64,000 nt of DNA, taken from positions 22,577,022-22,641,021 of the forward strand of contig CM033399.1 in NCBI GenBank assembly GCA_019426215.1, given 5' to 3'. The stretch is from Buddleja alternifolia (lineage: Eukaryota > Streptophyta > Magnoliopsida > Lamiales > Scrophulariaceae). The translations under genes and the position numbers were made by a program. Below the pieces are notes generated by a model that saw nothing but the letters and a program-made list of their open reading frames with translations, did no database searches and was not told the origin of the DNA. Below are positions 21,982-32,620 of this stretch, one piece after another (position 1 is the first letter of the stretch; each line of letters starts with the position of its first letter).

Positions 21982-21995
21982 CGGCAACTGCGCCA
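21982..21995 (-). other. Primer binding site of the Athila-like element
   Basis: The minus strand reads TGGCGCAGTTGCCGG a few bases after the 5' LTR end. It is like the Athila site at 4531 but with one substitution (GCC to GCA). Confidence 0.7.
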
Positions 21996-22001
21996 AAAAC
22001 T

Positions 22002-23473
22002 TGATACGCGAAATCCTAGCAAGTATACTAGATCGTGCAAAGTAATAAAGTGGACTATTTACCCCGGGGTGTGTATCGTCTCCACAGGGACAATTGGATT
22101 TGATGCTCGTAATTGCTATATTATCTAACTCTAAGCTAAATCAAATTATAAGATGATAGATGATTATACTATGAAAATAATTAAAAACAACTATATGATA
22201 AACAAGGTAATAAATCGAATGGAAAGAGATGATTGGGTTATGATCCTACTATGTTCTATTCTATGCTCATGAACTTCTCAATTATCCGGATTCTTAGAAT
22301 GTTCTTACTATGGCGAAACCCCCTAATGTATTTATTATTCAATCTCTTGAAATAACAAGCCTATACTAGTTAACAACTTCCTATATCTCTATAGCGAAGA
22401 TTGAATTAACTAACATGCATTTAGGTTCAAAGGAATTCCTTGTTTACGAAGATCCTACATTCAATCGGGTCATCTTATCACAAAAAGCCACACAACGCAA
22501 TCGATTCTATCTCTAGTCAATTGTTACGTTATGATGTTTGATTTTTTGATCTCCCTTTATCTATCTCCTCTCGGTCTCAAGACAAAGCATTATATCAAAC
22601 ACATGGTGATCATTCATGTGAAAGCATTAAGCATAAAATCAAACATGTAACAAGAATGTAATAAATCCGGAAATTAATGATTCATTAAACACAAAACATC
22701 ACAAAGTATTCACATAACCCAACCACAAAGATGATTAGCTCATACTTACAACAACAAGTGATTCACCAATTCTATAAGACATGGTTGATACACAAATCAA
22801 AGAGAAAGAGTTGAATTACTCCCTATTACAAAGTTTGAATCCAAGCTTTGATGATGAAAATGATGATGATGAGGATGATGATGGCTCTTCAAGCTTCCTT
22901 AGGACTTCCCGTGGCTCCCCCTTGGTGTTTTAGAGCATTTTTAGCCTTTAGGTAAGTGAAGAATGTGTTATAAAGACCAAAAACGGCGGATATAAAAATA
23001 GGGCAACAGGAGAATCGGACCGCGGCACAATTAGTGCGAACCTTATTTTCCGAATCAGGACCGCGGTCTTGTGCCGCGGTCGTCTCATGCAGAATTCGCA
23101 GCTTTCGTATTTTGATCATAACTATCTCTACAAATGTCGGATTGAGTTGATTCAAGTTGCTACGCGAAGCTAAGAAATAGATCCACAATATTGAAGAAGA
23201 AACCTTAGTATGATTCGGCCTGTAAGAGGACGAAAACCTCATTTCTATATGAGCATTGTGTAAAATCTTTCGTCAACTATCTTCTTTTGTTTCTTTCTTC
23301 AATTTCAAGCTCAATTTGGATCTCTTTTCTCGTCTTTCATGTGTAAATCAACTTTTATCCTACAAAACAAAATATATACCAGTCAAAGCATTATGAGGGA
23401 TAAAAAATGATCAAAGTAACGATCAAATCATATTACAATGGGGCATAAAATACTGTAAAATATGGACTTATCA
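22002..23473 (-). repeat. 5' LTR of the Athila-like element
   Basis: 1472 bases, nearly identical to 17310-18802. The minus-strand TATAAATA present in the 3' LTR is altered here (the plus strand reads CATTTCTATATG at 23250-23261), so this promoter copy may be weakened. It lacks one of the two GACCGCGGCACAA copies. Confidence 0.92.
23018..23081. repeat. CCGCGG palindrome cluster in the 5' LTR of the Athila-like element
   Basis: One GACCGCGGCACAA copy, then AGGACCGCGGTCTT and GTGCCGCGGTC. Compared with the other LTR, a 22-base unit is missing and one palindrome arm has a C to T change, which is the expected product of methylated-C deamination. Confidence 0.85.
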
Positions 23474-25919
23474 GTATACGAAAGGGTCTAGAAGGGGGGG
23501 GTTGAATAGACCCTGAAGTCTTTTTTTACTTCAAAAATTTTGTATCACTTTTAAATGTTTGAACGCTTAGAGAGCCGAGGGCTTGGGTCAGGCGCTAAAG
23601 TAAAGATAACTTAGACTTAGTGATCTTAGCAATTTACCAAAGTAGGGTAACGCTTAGATCTCTTAATCAGGGTTTGCACAGCGGAAATGATTTTTAAAGC
23701 TTTAGCGTTCGTTTTAATTCAAATAGTCGCTTGAATTGTTTTTCTTATCTTTTTCAGAATAAATGATGAAATATATAGTAAGTTAATAAAACAGTAAATA
23801 ACATAAGAATTTGTAAGGTTCACTGGGTGATGTAATCCCAGCTACGTCCTTCTTCTCCTTGAACACTTGGAGGAATTCCACTAAATTGATTATCGAAGGA
23901 TCACACAGAGGCTTCTACAAAATAGAGGATGGGATGATGATCTTAGGCTCCTTGATCACACAGATTTCAGCACCAATTAAGATTTTCACCAACAAGCTTC
24001 TCTCACTCAGAAATAGTGCTTGTAGAGTCAACAACTTCTTCACACAGACAGAGGATGTTGAGGGTTTTGGTCACGGGTTTGATTGATTTTAGAAAGTTCA
24101 AACAGCTTAGGATATCTTAATAATAGTGTATGGTTCTTCTTTGAAAATGTTTGAGATATCTATGACCGTCTGGAATATATATAAAAAGCTTGGAAGAATT
24201 TTGGCTATGGAGTTTCCAAGCTTTTCTTGAGAGAGAATTTTAGCAAAGTTTTGACTTTCTTGTGTAAGCACGTATTTTAAGGTTTGTTGGGGGTAAGGTA
24301 CTTATAGGAAATTTCTTGGGATTTGTCCGTTGGACACATGTAGGTGCGTGCCTCTCACGCGCGAGTGAGTCATACCTTTTCTCTGACATTCCTGAAATCC
24401 TGCTGCACTGATTTGATGTGGCAGATTTGAACTCTGAAATTCTGACAGTCCAAGCCAATAGGTAGCTTGCTCCGTATACAATCTTTCCTTATCATATTTA
24501 ATTCTCTTATCAAGCATTAAATGTATTTGAATTTATTTCCCATTGGAAACAAATGCCCGTTAAATGATTGCATTTAAGTCCTTAGTGACTTCGGAATTTA
24601 CTTCAAGTGAATCTGATCTTCTTGATCCCTTGGTTACTTTGATCACTTGATTCATAAGCCCTGAAATAGTCCATAACGATTGGCAGTCTAACATAAAATT
24701 ACAAGCTTAATACTTAGCCTAAACACTACAAAGATAAAAATTACAAGCTTAATAAAGTTACATCATTTCAAATGCTTACACAAATGTTCTATGAAGATAT
24801 AAACTTACATTCTTTTGGGGTCTAACATAAAATCTAATCATGTCATCATCAAAACATCTAACATGAAATTTCCTAACAGCTGGCCTCGTCAAGATTTGTT
24901 CATGCGTGTAACTCTTCCAAGAGGTCGACGCGTTCCATTGTCGATGGCTTGTATGGAAATACATGTGTGAAGATTCATACTGGATTATGGAATTGAACGG
25001 CCCGCCAAAGGACTCCTAGTTGGTGCTATCGAACATGGAGTCCTTGGATTTTGTAGTGTGAGATTAATCCTTAGACCTAAGATGTCATTTGCAAAGGGTG
25101 CTACCCACTCTGCTTTGATATGCACATGCACTCCAAGAGAGTCGTATGGCATGTATGTTGGGTATAGTCTAATAGTGCAGCGGAACAAATGGCAGTCGAA
25201 GAGGGATTCATCCAGGATCACGAGTACCCGGCATTTCCTATGCTGTTGCGAAAATCTAAATGAACGTTAAAAGCCTTTGATCAAAGCGATTGTCTTCAGG
25301 GAGGGAATGGTGATCCCGGACTAGAAGACCGGATCATTAGACGTCACAACACAGTCATAGTTTCTAAGGTTATTAGGGTTCAACCGTCGCCATACCCTAG
25401 ACCATAGACGGGAAAATGATGAAGGAATTCTACTCACACGACGATTGTAACTCGGATAGGTTTTTGCTTTTCATCGTTCACATCTAGGAAGTCACGGCGA
25501 CATTGCTAGACATCGAACCATGACCAATAGGTGCCTTGGATTAATTTGGTGAAATTAATCCAAGGTCTAGTTAATTATTTAGAATAATTAATCTAGCCTA
25601 CGGGGACTTATTGCTAGCTTGACAACGAGCTTGAGGGGTCCACATAACTTAGTGTAGTACCTATGGGCTAATTAATTCTTTGTGAATCAATGGAGGGATT
25701 TATTAATTGGATTTAATTAATCAAGGAAAAGGAATTAATTTAATTAGTTAATTAATGGTCCTATAATTTAATATTAGAATATTAAATTGGAAAGGACTAA
25801 TTAATTAATGAAACGAATGAAAATAAAATTATATATATATACAAACACATGTGCACGTGTAGCGTGTGTAATTGTGTATGTGGATTAGGTGGAAAGATGT
25901 ATCTTGCTCACCAAGGTTG

Positions 25920-25956
<37 letters not shown>

Positions 25957-26715
25957 TCTTATAAAAATATTTGGTAGAATACTTAATTAGTTAAAGTAAC
26001 TAATTAATTGATATGGAAGGATTTTATTTGATACATGTTAGAATATTATTAGATATGGTAATATCTAGTTAGTTGGAAAGAGTCCAGCTAATCAAGGAGA
26101 GATAATAAAAGAAAAGGAAAAATATATATATGTATATATATGCACACACGCCTTTCCCTCTTTTTTAGGGTTATATAACCCTAGGTGGACTCTCTCTCTA
26201 TATATATGTGTGTGTGTGTTCCACCTCTTTTAAAATAACTAATGGATTTTTGGTTTTGAATACATGAGAAAATTAGTTTTTAAAGAAATAACTTTTCTAT
26301 TATTCTCTCCCAATATTTTCTTTCATATTATTTCTTCAAACTCATGTGTTGAGTGCGAAGAACACTTAAATAATTCCAAACTTTTTTTCCTAAAAAGCCA
26401 AGATTCGATATTTTTCTTGCTAGCACTGGTGGAGATAACTGAGGGTACGAGCTAGGGTGTGGATACATCTCAGAGGCGCAACGCTTGGGGTGCTAGGGCA
26501 AATCAATTCGAAAACTGTAGCGGGGAGTAGCTTAAAAAAACCTTACTGCTTTAAGGTCTACAAGAGGTAAACACGAGTAAACTTTCTCCTAGGATAGTTT
26601 TGAATCTGATGGTACCATGTCGACCTAACCGTAATTTTGGGAATTCCACTTTAATTTTTTAAATTATATGTTCTCCGCTGCGTTGGTATCCTCGGGGGTT
26701 GTACCGATCCCAACA

Positions 26716-27447
26716 ACTGGTGCCATTAGATGTAGCACCTCCAAAGAGAAGTCCTTTCTGCCAGGCGATTTTGGCAGAAGCTTTACCACAAGGGCCTAAG
26801 ATACTTCATTTGAGAGAGTGTGAGAGAGCTGGAGACCCTCAAGAGCACGTTGACAAGTTCAACACCAAGGCTGACATGTATGACATCAGTGATGCTGCCT
26901 ACTGTAAGATTTTTTTGGAAGGGCGCTTAGCTGGTTCAACAGAATGCCCGCTGTACCATCACCGGCCTGGAGCAGCCGACCAAGTGCCTTCTCAATCACA
27001 AACCATAGAGTTTGGGCTACAAGACCTAGAAAACAACCTCGTATTGGTGAATGATGTCTTAGTGATCTTAGGAACCATCCCTAACTTTTGCGTGAAGAAG
27101 ATTCTGGTCGATAGCGGGAGGTCAGTAGACATCATCCTCAACAGTGCCTTCACCCAACTAGGGGTGGACAACACACAACTTTAAGCAATCAACACCCTCT
27201 CACTGGATTCACGGGCGAGATAGTGGAAGCATTAGGAAAGGTGTCTCTACCCATATCTCTAAGTGCATTTCCAGCCCGCTCCATGAAGATGGTGAAGTTC
27301 TTGGTGGTCAAAGCTCCCTCCGCCTACCATGTCATTTTGTGGAGACGGAGCTTAAACTTGCTTCACGATGTCATATTGACCTTGCATTTGAAAGTAAAAT
27401 ATCCCACTAGCAAGATGACCCCCATTGGAAACATCCCCCAAGCTTGA
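26716..27447 (+). pseudogene. gag-to-protease fusion remnant of the Tat-type element
   Basis: Resumes the Tat gag after the Copia insertion: VPLDVAPPKRSPF, then the capsid-like ILHLRECERAGDPQEHVDKF. It jumps directly to the protease (NFCVKKILVDSGRSVDIIL at about 27085-27140), skipping most of the capsid domain and knuckle by an internal deletion. The protease active site reads DSGR instead of the usual D-T/S-G-A/S. A stop at 27182 is followed by a further protease-like part (LGKVSLPISL, LVVKAPSAYHVIL) to 27447. No pol domains follow. Confidence 0.75.
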
Positions 27448-28434
27448 CAAGATGTCAAACCTTATGAGGCCTTATCAAGTAACAAATAACAAAAATTATC
27501 TTTTTTCCTACATTACTATTAAATAAGTCAAGCGTTGAGTGGGGACGCCCACCACCGCCGACTGCGTTTACTTAAGTTCTGAGGTGCCTAAGTGCACCCC
27601 CCGCATATTTTTATTAACTGTTGGATGTTTTAAGTTTTTGTCATATGATTGCTAAGTGCCTCCACGCACATCAACTTTTATGCAACTAGATATGTTAGGC
27701 TTGTTTGAATAACAGACATTTCGCGTCATACAAAAGAGTATGACATTAACGATGGGTGATTTAACACCACCCAAAACAAAAGCCCCTCGGAATCACTACT
27801 TCCGACCGAGGCTATTTCAAAAGTCCATTACTTAGTTTATTTTGGCTACTAGACGTGTTACCATGATAACTGCTGCTAACACTTGGTGTTAGTGGCCACT
27901 GGCCAAACATAGGCTTAAATGCTTATAGCACCCTTATTATGTTGATATGTTGACAAAATACCTTAAATACTTAAGTGTTTCACCCACATAGCGGGGAAAC
28001 AAAAATACCAATACGACCCCTGGGAGCTAATCAAGTTTCCACTTGAGGCGTTATAAAATTACCCGCGACCCCACTAGAGGTCAATATGGGTGGCACCGCG
28101 AAAATCCCCTGAGCTGTCAAAGACTCGCACGAGGATGGGCCAACCCATAATCCCTCCTGTAACATCAAGAGAGGTTAAGGACCCACGAAAGGTCTCCCCA
28201 CTCCCATTAAGGTTCTGGAACAAGATTATGTAAAAATAAACAAATAAGAGGCGACCAAGCCTCCACTAATAAGTGGCTTCGAGTACGAAAAACCACGTCA
28301 CTCATTCAAACATATATAACAAGGGTTTAGACTAGCCCACCTAATGATCCCTCCAGCATTACTAAGAGTGTATGAGGTTTTCAAAAACAACTCCCCCTCC
28401 GACAAAGAATCTAGACATAGATCATAACAATATA

Positions 28435-28575
28435 ACTAAGGTGATAACTCACCTCATACCAATACAATCTAAGGTGAGAACTCACCTCATACAAACAAAG
28501 GTGAAAACTCACCATATACAAACAAGGACGATAATTCACCTCATACCAGGGTGGCTAGGGCGATATTTCACTTCA
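28435..28575. repeat. Tandem repeat of about 27 bases
   Basis: Four to five units of AAGGTGAGAACTCACCTCAT plus 6-9 variable bases. Each unit contains the inverted repeat GGTGA...TCACC. Confidence 0.75.
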
Positions 28576-29924
28576 TGCTCCCAATAATGAACACTAGTAG
28601 CTATCCAAGCCTCCTAAAATTCAGACAATAGTCACCTTAGTGAAAAGTTGCAAGGTTATAAGCCTCAAATTCACAAGGGTCGGCAAAAAAAAGTAAGTCC
28701 TAGTGCCCTCTCCATCATCGACACATTATACGCTAAGCAAAGAACACCTAGCGTTCAAAAACTTACCTGATAAAAATTTAACTCCCATGTGTCATAGAAA
28801 CACCCTTTTGTGACTTACTCCTAAAAATGTTTCACATATTAAGGAGTAGGGGGGCAAGGAGGAGAAGAGATTAGGAGATATAAACAGACAACTAGCTAGT
28901 TGCTAGCTAATATTTTAAGGCCAGCCAAGGGCCAACCATTTTTTAGCATGAAAAAGGTGTGCGAAAATAAGAATAAAAATAAGTGATGACCAAAGTCGCA
29001 CTAAGAATAAAAACACAAGAGGCAACCCAAGTCTCCACATAAAAACGTGGCCACTAGTGTCACAAATCAATCGCCACTTACTCAAAAGGCATAAATAAAG
29101 GGTGAGATCAAGCTCTAAGTTATCCCTCCGCTAGCCAAAGATAACATCTACCCCGTACAATCCTTACTCCCTAAGGTGTTAGCCATGCAAATAGACTAAG
29201 GAGTGGGGGACCTTACGAGGTGCTAAGTCCACCCATAAAAATTATCCACCCCCTAAATCTAATCATGGGGGTAGGAAAAATGAAACGTGCCTTGAGCACA
29301 GTAATGCCACCATGGGCACCCATTAGTATCACAAGGCGCTAACAAGTAACGCCACCGCTGACACCCCGAAAAAGCTCATGAAGCAATGGGGTTAGGAAAA
29401 CAAAAAACCTACTAAGGGCCAATAAGTAACTCACAAATGTGCTAAGTCAAAAGCAAGAATGCTGCTAACGTTCGACTGGCTCACAATCGTATAAACAAAA
29501 AGTGATCGTATGATAAAGTATGCAGATACACACGTAAGGCAAATAAAAAAGCCACAGATCACCCCCGTTAATGACCACGGAGGCATTAAGCCCCGAGACA
29601 ACACCCTCTCTGGATGGCGACCCCCATTCCGAATATGAGGCCTAACGCCCACCTCTATTTAACCCCTATGTGTGGATATACATCTACCTAGAGGGATACA
29701 ATTCTCAATATAAAGTACCCCCCAAGTTGGGGGGTTTAAACAAGCTAGCAAAATGCTAGTGCTTTCAAAACGCTAATGAGCAACTATCTAACAAAATGCT
29801 AATGTCTTTTAAGTAAAGATGCTAGTAAGTAATGCTCAAGTGTAGCAAGACACCAGAGGGGCTAGCACTCTCGGCACTCATGAAATCCTGCTAAAGGCAC
29901 ATAAAAATGACTAAGTATCCGACT

Positions 29925-30120
29925 AGCGCTCACGAAGTCAAGGGGTACAAAACACCCCACTAGCGTTCATGAAGCCAAGGGGTACAAAGCACCCCCACTA
30001 GTGCTCATCAAGCCAAGGGGTACAAAGCACCCCACTAGCGCTCATAAAGACAAGGAGTACAAAATGCCTCTGCCAATGCTCATGAGGCCATGGGGTACAC
30101 ACCGCTAGAGATTGTGAAGC
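29925..30120. repeat. Tandem repeat of about 37 bases
   Basis: About five units of AGGGGTACAAAGCACCCC followed by ACTAGCGCTCATGAAGCCA, decaying to the right. Confidence 0.78.
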
Positions 30121-30504
30121 CACATAGGAGGAAGAGCTCCCAAATCTTATGAAAAATAGGGGGTCTTATTAGAAACAAGCCTTTTATAGATGCTATCAGA
30201 AACGACAGCACAAGCAAAAATTTTCAGAAGTAAAAAAGGACCAACAAAAATCAACGAGTGCCAAGACGAATTTGAAGTCACGCCCTGAAACAAAACCCCA
30301 AGGTACATCAGACCCGAGGAGGAAATAAGGACACGACCCGATCACGAAATCAACCACTTGGAGCCCCCTGGGTTTCTCGAACAAGGCTCGATGCCCACTC
30401 GGCGCCCCCAGGCTCCGCGAACGAGGCTCGACCCCCCTAGTAAAAAGCCTCTATGAGAGCGTAGTGGTCATGAAGTAAATCAATTAAGTGTTGGCTAAAA
30501 AACG

Positions 30505-30870
30505 ACCTCCACACATAGAAACTAAGGACTTTACCCTTCACCTCGAGGCAAAAGCCCTTGCCCATTTACCATAGAAGCTAAGGGCTTTGCCCCCTCACCT
30601 TGAGGCGAAGGACCTTGCCCACTCGCCATAGAGCCAAGAACTTTACCCCTTTTGAGGCAAAGGACCTTGCACTCTCACCTAGTAGCAAAAGCTCTCATCC
30701 CCTTGCAATAAGTCAACGACCCTTACCCCTCCACCTCGGGGCAAAGGTCAATCTTATAAATTCTAAGTCCCCTCCAGAGTGCAAATACCCGGATTGAGGT
30801 TTAGAAAATTATAAGTCCCTTCCGGGGTGCTGAAACCCCAGATCGAGGCCTTAGAATTCTAAGTCTCCCT
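30505..30870. repeat. Two adjoining tandem repeats (about 55 and 60 bases)
   Basis: 30505-30750 holds about four degenerate units built on AAGGACTTTACCC, CACCTCGAGGCAAA and GCCATAGA. 30755-30870 holds about two units with TTCTAAGTCCCCTCC and GATTGAGG. No coding sense. Confidence 0.65.
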
Positions 30871-31224
30871 CTAAATGACAAGCTTCATGTGGGTGAAGCG
30901 AGCTCCCCCCTAAGACATGAAATGCATACTCAAATCGAGATACCTCGCACAATCTGGCATTATAAGGTATCCGGCCCCTAGGCATCAGACCTCATGGAAC
31001 TCGACCCCGAGGCATCCAACCTCGCGGCGCTCAACCTCAAGGCGTCAAAACCCAAGGTAGCTACGGGTGTCGCTTTAAGTCAACACCTACATTGCCTCGA
31101 GGTAACACTTAAAATATCCCCCTTCAAAGGGTGATTCGTTACACCCTTCAAGGCGACCAAGTTTTCCATACATATTCCTACTCCTAGGCCTCCTATAAGG
31201 TAAACCCGGGAATGGGGGGCATTA

Positions 31225-31708
31225 TGATGTGTGCAAAAATGTCCAGGGGCACTATGGTAATTAATCGACACCCAGCTCAGGTCAGAACACCACCCGTGGG
31301 TATAAATCCTCGGGTGACATACTAATCAAGCCCAAAAGGGGTGACGACCCATTTCTAGTTTATTAGTCTAAGGGTTATATTATTAAGCCTGATGGACTGT
31401 TGATAAAGCTAAGTCCACTGACCATACTCCACTACCAGCTCCCTATAAATACCTTAGAGGAGCTGTAAAAGGCTCATTACTACTCTCTCCAAAAACTTCA
31501 CTGGCAAGAACTGAGAGTAAAACCAATACAGAACTACGAATTGATTTGATCCCACATATGTCGGGTACGCAGGTAGCTCCCTTAAACAACGAGTACAGTC
31601 TATACATTCATCAACTTCCAACCTAGTTTGTTGTACGTTGGATTGGTTCCACCAACCCACGTGGTCAGACACGCGATATTCAACAACTGACAATTTTTAC
31701 TATCATCA
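31225..31708 (+). repeat. 3' LTR of the Tat-type element
   Basis: 484 bases matching 9414-9912 with scattered changes and a roughly 15-base deletion near 31352. A polypurine stretch AATGGGGGGC lies just before it (31211-31220). The TTATG duplication follows directly. TATAAATA at 31444-31451. Confidence 0.92.
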
Positions 31709-31713
31709 TTATG

Positions 31714-32190
31714 CTTTGTAATAACAGTATTGGATACAAGTTTTTTTTTGCTAAATGTAGTATCAGATACAAGTTGGTCATGATTAGTAACGACATTGTT
31801 TCACTGGGAAAACTCAATCAAAGTAGAAATATGTAATCTTATGCAACTATATCCCATGTATGATGAATGTGATTTACAATATCAGTCTCTTGTGTGTGTT
31901 ATGAGGTGCCAAAGCAAAAATATTTGGTTGATAATTAAAAGAAGGAAAAAGCCATGTATTTTATTCGCTAACTTTTCGATTTTCGACCTTTGAAATTGTT
32001 ACATGAGGAATAGGGGCAAATTGTATTATTGGTCAGTTTAGGGGTACTTGTTACATGAGTAACAATTCAAGGGGCCAAATTGAATTTTATCCTTAATTTT
32101 AACCAAAGAAATTTCGTATCAAACATATGAAACCCACTAAAATAAATGATCAGCATTTGACAAAATCACAATTTTCATAATGCAATTTCC
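31714..32190. other. Intergenic DNA, nothing recognised
   Basis: Sequence flanking the Tat-type insertion on the right. It should be the original neighbour of the host-like pseudogene at 8934-9411, and may be intron, but no coding reading is visible on the minus strand. Confidence 0.45.
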
Positions 32191-32620
32191 ACACTTTTAA
32201 TTTTATTCTTGACTAGTAAACTTCCACAACCACTTAAATTAGTGCAATAAGATTTCTCATAGTTTCCTTCTTGACTAGTAAATTTGCACATAGCTTTTCT
32301 TTTATTTTTTTTTAACAAAAGACATCTATGTCGTAGCGGGGTATTTTCGGGGTGCCCTTCCTTCTATATATTAGAAGAATAGAAGTACACGAGATTTCAA
32401 ATACACCCAACGAGTAAATGAAACTAGGAGTACTACTCCTTTAAAAACAAACGGAATTAGGAATGTTATATAAGAAGATCTAATCTAATAACCCCTTCAT
32501 TACACCAAATAATTGCCTATTGTTGACTACTCGAAGAGATGAAGCTTCACAACCATCAGTTTAATCCATCCACTTAAAGTAGTGCAATAAAATTTCTCTT
32601 AGTTTTCTTCTTGACAATTA
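32190..32620. repeat. Degenerate tandem repeat interrupted by the Copia element
   Basis: Units of the form TTCTTGACTAGTAAATTT...CACTTAAATTAGTGCAATA, then AGATTTCTC, occur near 32200, 32265 and 32560. The repeat resumes after the Copia element at 39779 (CACTCAAACTAGTGCAATA), showing the Copia landed in it. Confidence 0.65.

Larger units (their letters stand above)
17310..23473 (-). mobile_element. Athila-like non-autonomous Ty3/Gypsy element
   Basis: Two direct LTRs of about 1.48 kb, TG...CA, with the exact 5-base duplication GTATA on both sides (17305-17309 and 23474-23478). On the minus strand the order is 5' LTR (23473-22002), primer site, tandem repeat, one long frame, noncoding DNA, polypurine tract, 3' LTR (18802-17310). 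No protease, reverse transcriptase or integrase frame exists, so it is a LARD-type derivative depending on another element. The two LTRs differ by few bases and one 22-base indel, so this is the youngest insertion in the nest. Confidence 0.92.
17290..24878 (-). mobile_element. Solo LTR A (SIRE-like Copia family), split by an Athila-like element
   Basis: On the minus strand it runs TGTTAGGAAATTTCATG ... to ...AAGTGGGACCA-like ends. On the plus strand it starts TGGTGGTCTCAAGTGG and ends AATTTCCTAACA. It is flanked by ACTGG (17285-17289) and GCTGG (24879-24883), an almost exact 5-base duplication of the target ACTGG. Removing the inner element leaves about 1.42 kb, matching solo LTRs at 32665-34160 and 61240-62680. 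The G-rich tract before TTGAATAGACCC resembles SIRE/Maximus LTR ends, but the lineage is inferred. Confidence 0.85.
10734..26715 (+). mobile_element. Ty1/Copia element (TNT1-94-like pol) inserted in the Tat-type gag
   Basis: Long LTRs (about 2.1 kb) flank a decayed single-frame gag-pol. The 5' LTR starts TGATAGCATTAGG and the 3' LTR ends CCGATCCCAACA. The flanks GTTGG (10729-10733) and ACTGG (26716-26720) match at 3 of 5 bases, consistent with an old 5-base duplication. Joining the flanks restores the Tat gag reading. The 3' LTR is itself broken by a filler patch at its start and by the solo LTR at 17290-24878. Confidence 0.85.
17035..26715 (+). repeat. 3' LTR of the nested Copia element, split by a solo LTR
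   Basis: Two parts, 17035-17289 and 24884-26715, together match the 5' LTR. The break falls in ATCACTGG|CCTCGTC, which is uninterrupted in the 5' LTR at about 10999, a clean filled/empty pair. A long TA microsatellite lies at 25920-25951. The end, CCCAACA, is followed directly by Tat gag. Confidence 0.82.
27448..31209 (+). other. Noncoding, repeat-rich interior of the Tat-type element
   Basis: 3.7 kb where pol would lie. No RT, RNase H or integrase motif is seen in either strand. It is unusually C-rich for the window and carries at least three local tandem arrays (listed separately). Tat-group elements are known for tandem repeats in their 3' untranslated region. Confidence 0.7.
9414..31708 (+). 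mobile_element. Tat-type Ty3/Gypsy element, non-autonomous, hosting the nest
   Basis: Two direct LTRs of about 0.5 kb flank gag and protease remnants and 3.7 kb of tandem-repeat-rich DNA. The 5-base TTATG occurs immediately before the 5' LTR (9409-9413) and immediately after the 3' LTR (31709-31713), proving both LTRs belong to one insertion. Without the 15,982-base Copia block at 10734-26715 the element would be about 6.3 kb. No reverse transcriptase, RNase H or integrase is present, so it must have relied on a partner element. Confidence 0.9.

Noticed and set aside
21673..21996. Cys-rich 107-codon minus-strand frame with repeated SCCFCVF as a small secreted protein
   Set aside because: Translation of a 21-base tandem repeat in the leader of the Athila-like element. 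No signal peptide or independent support.
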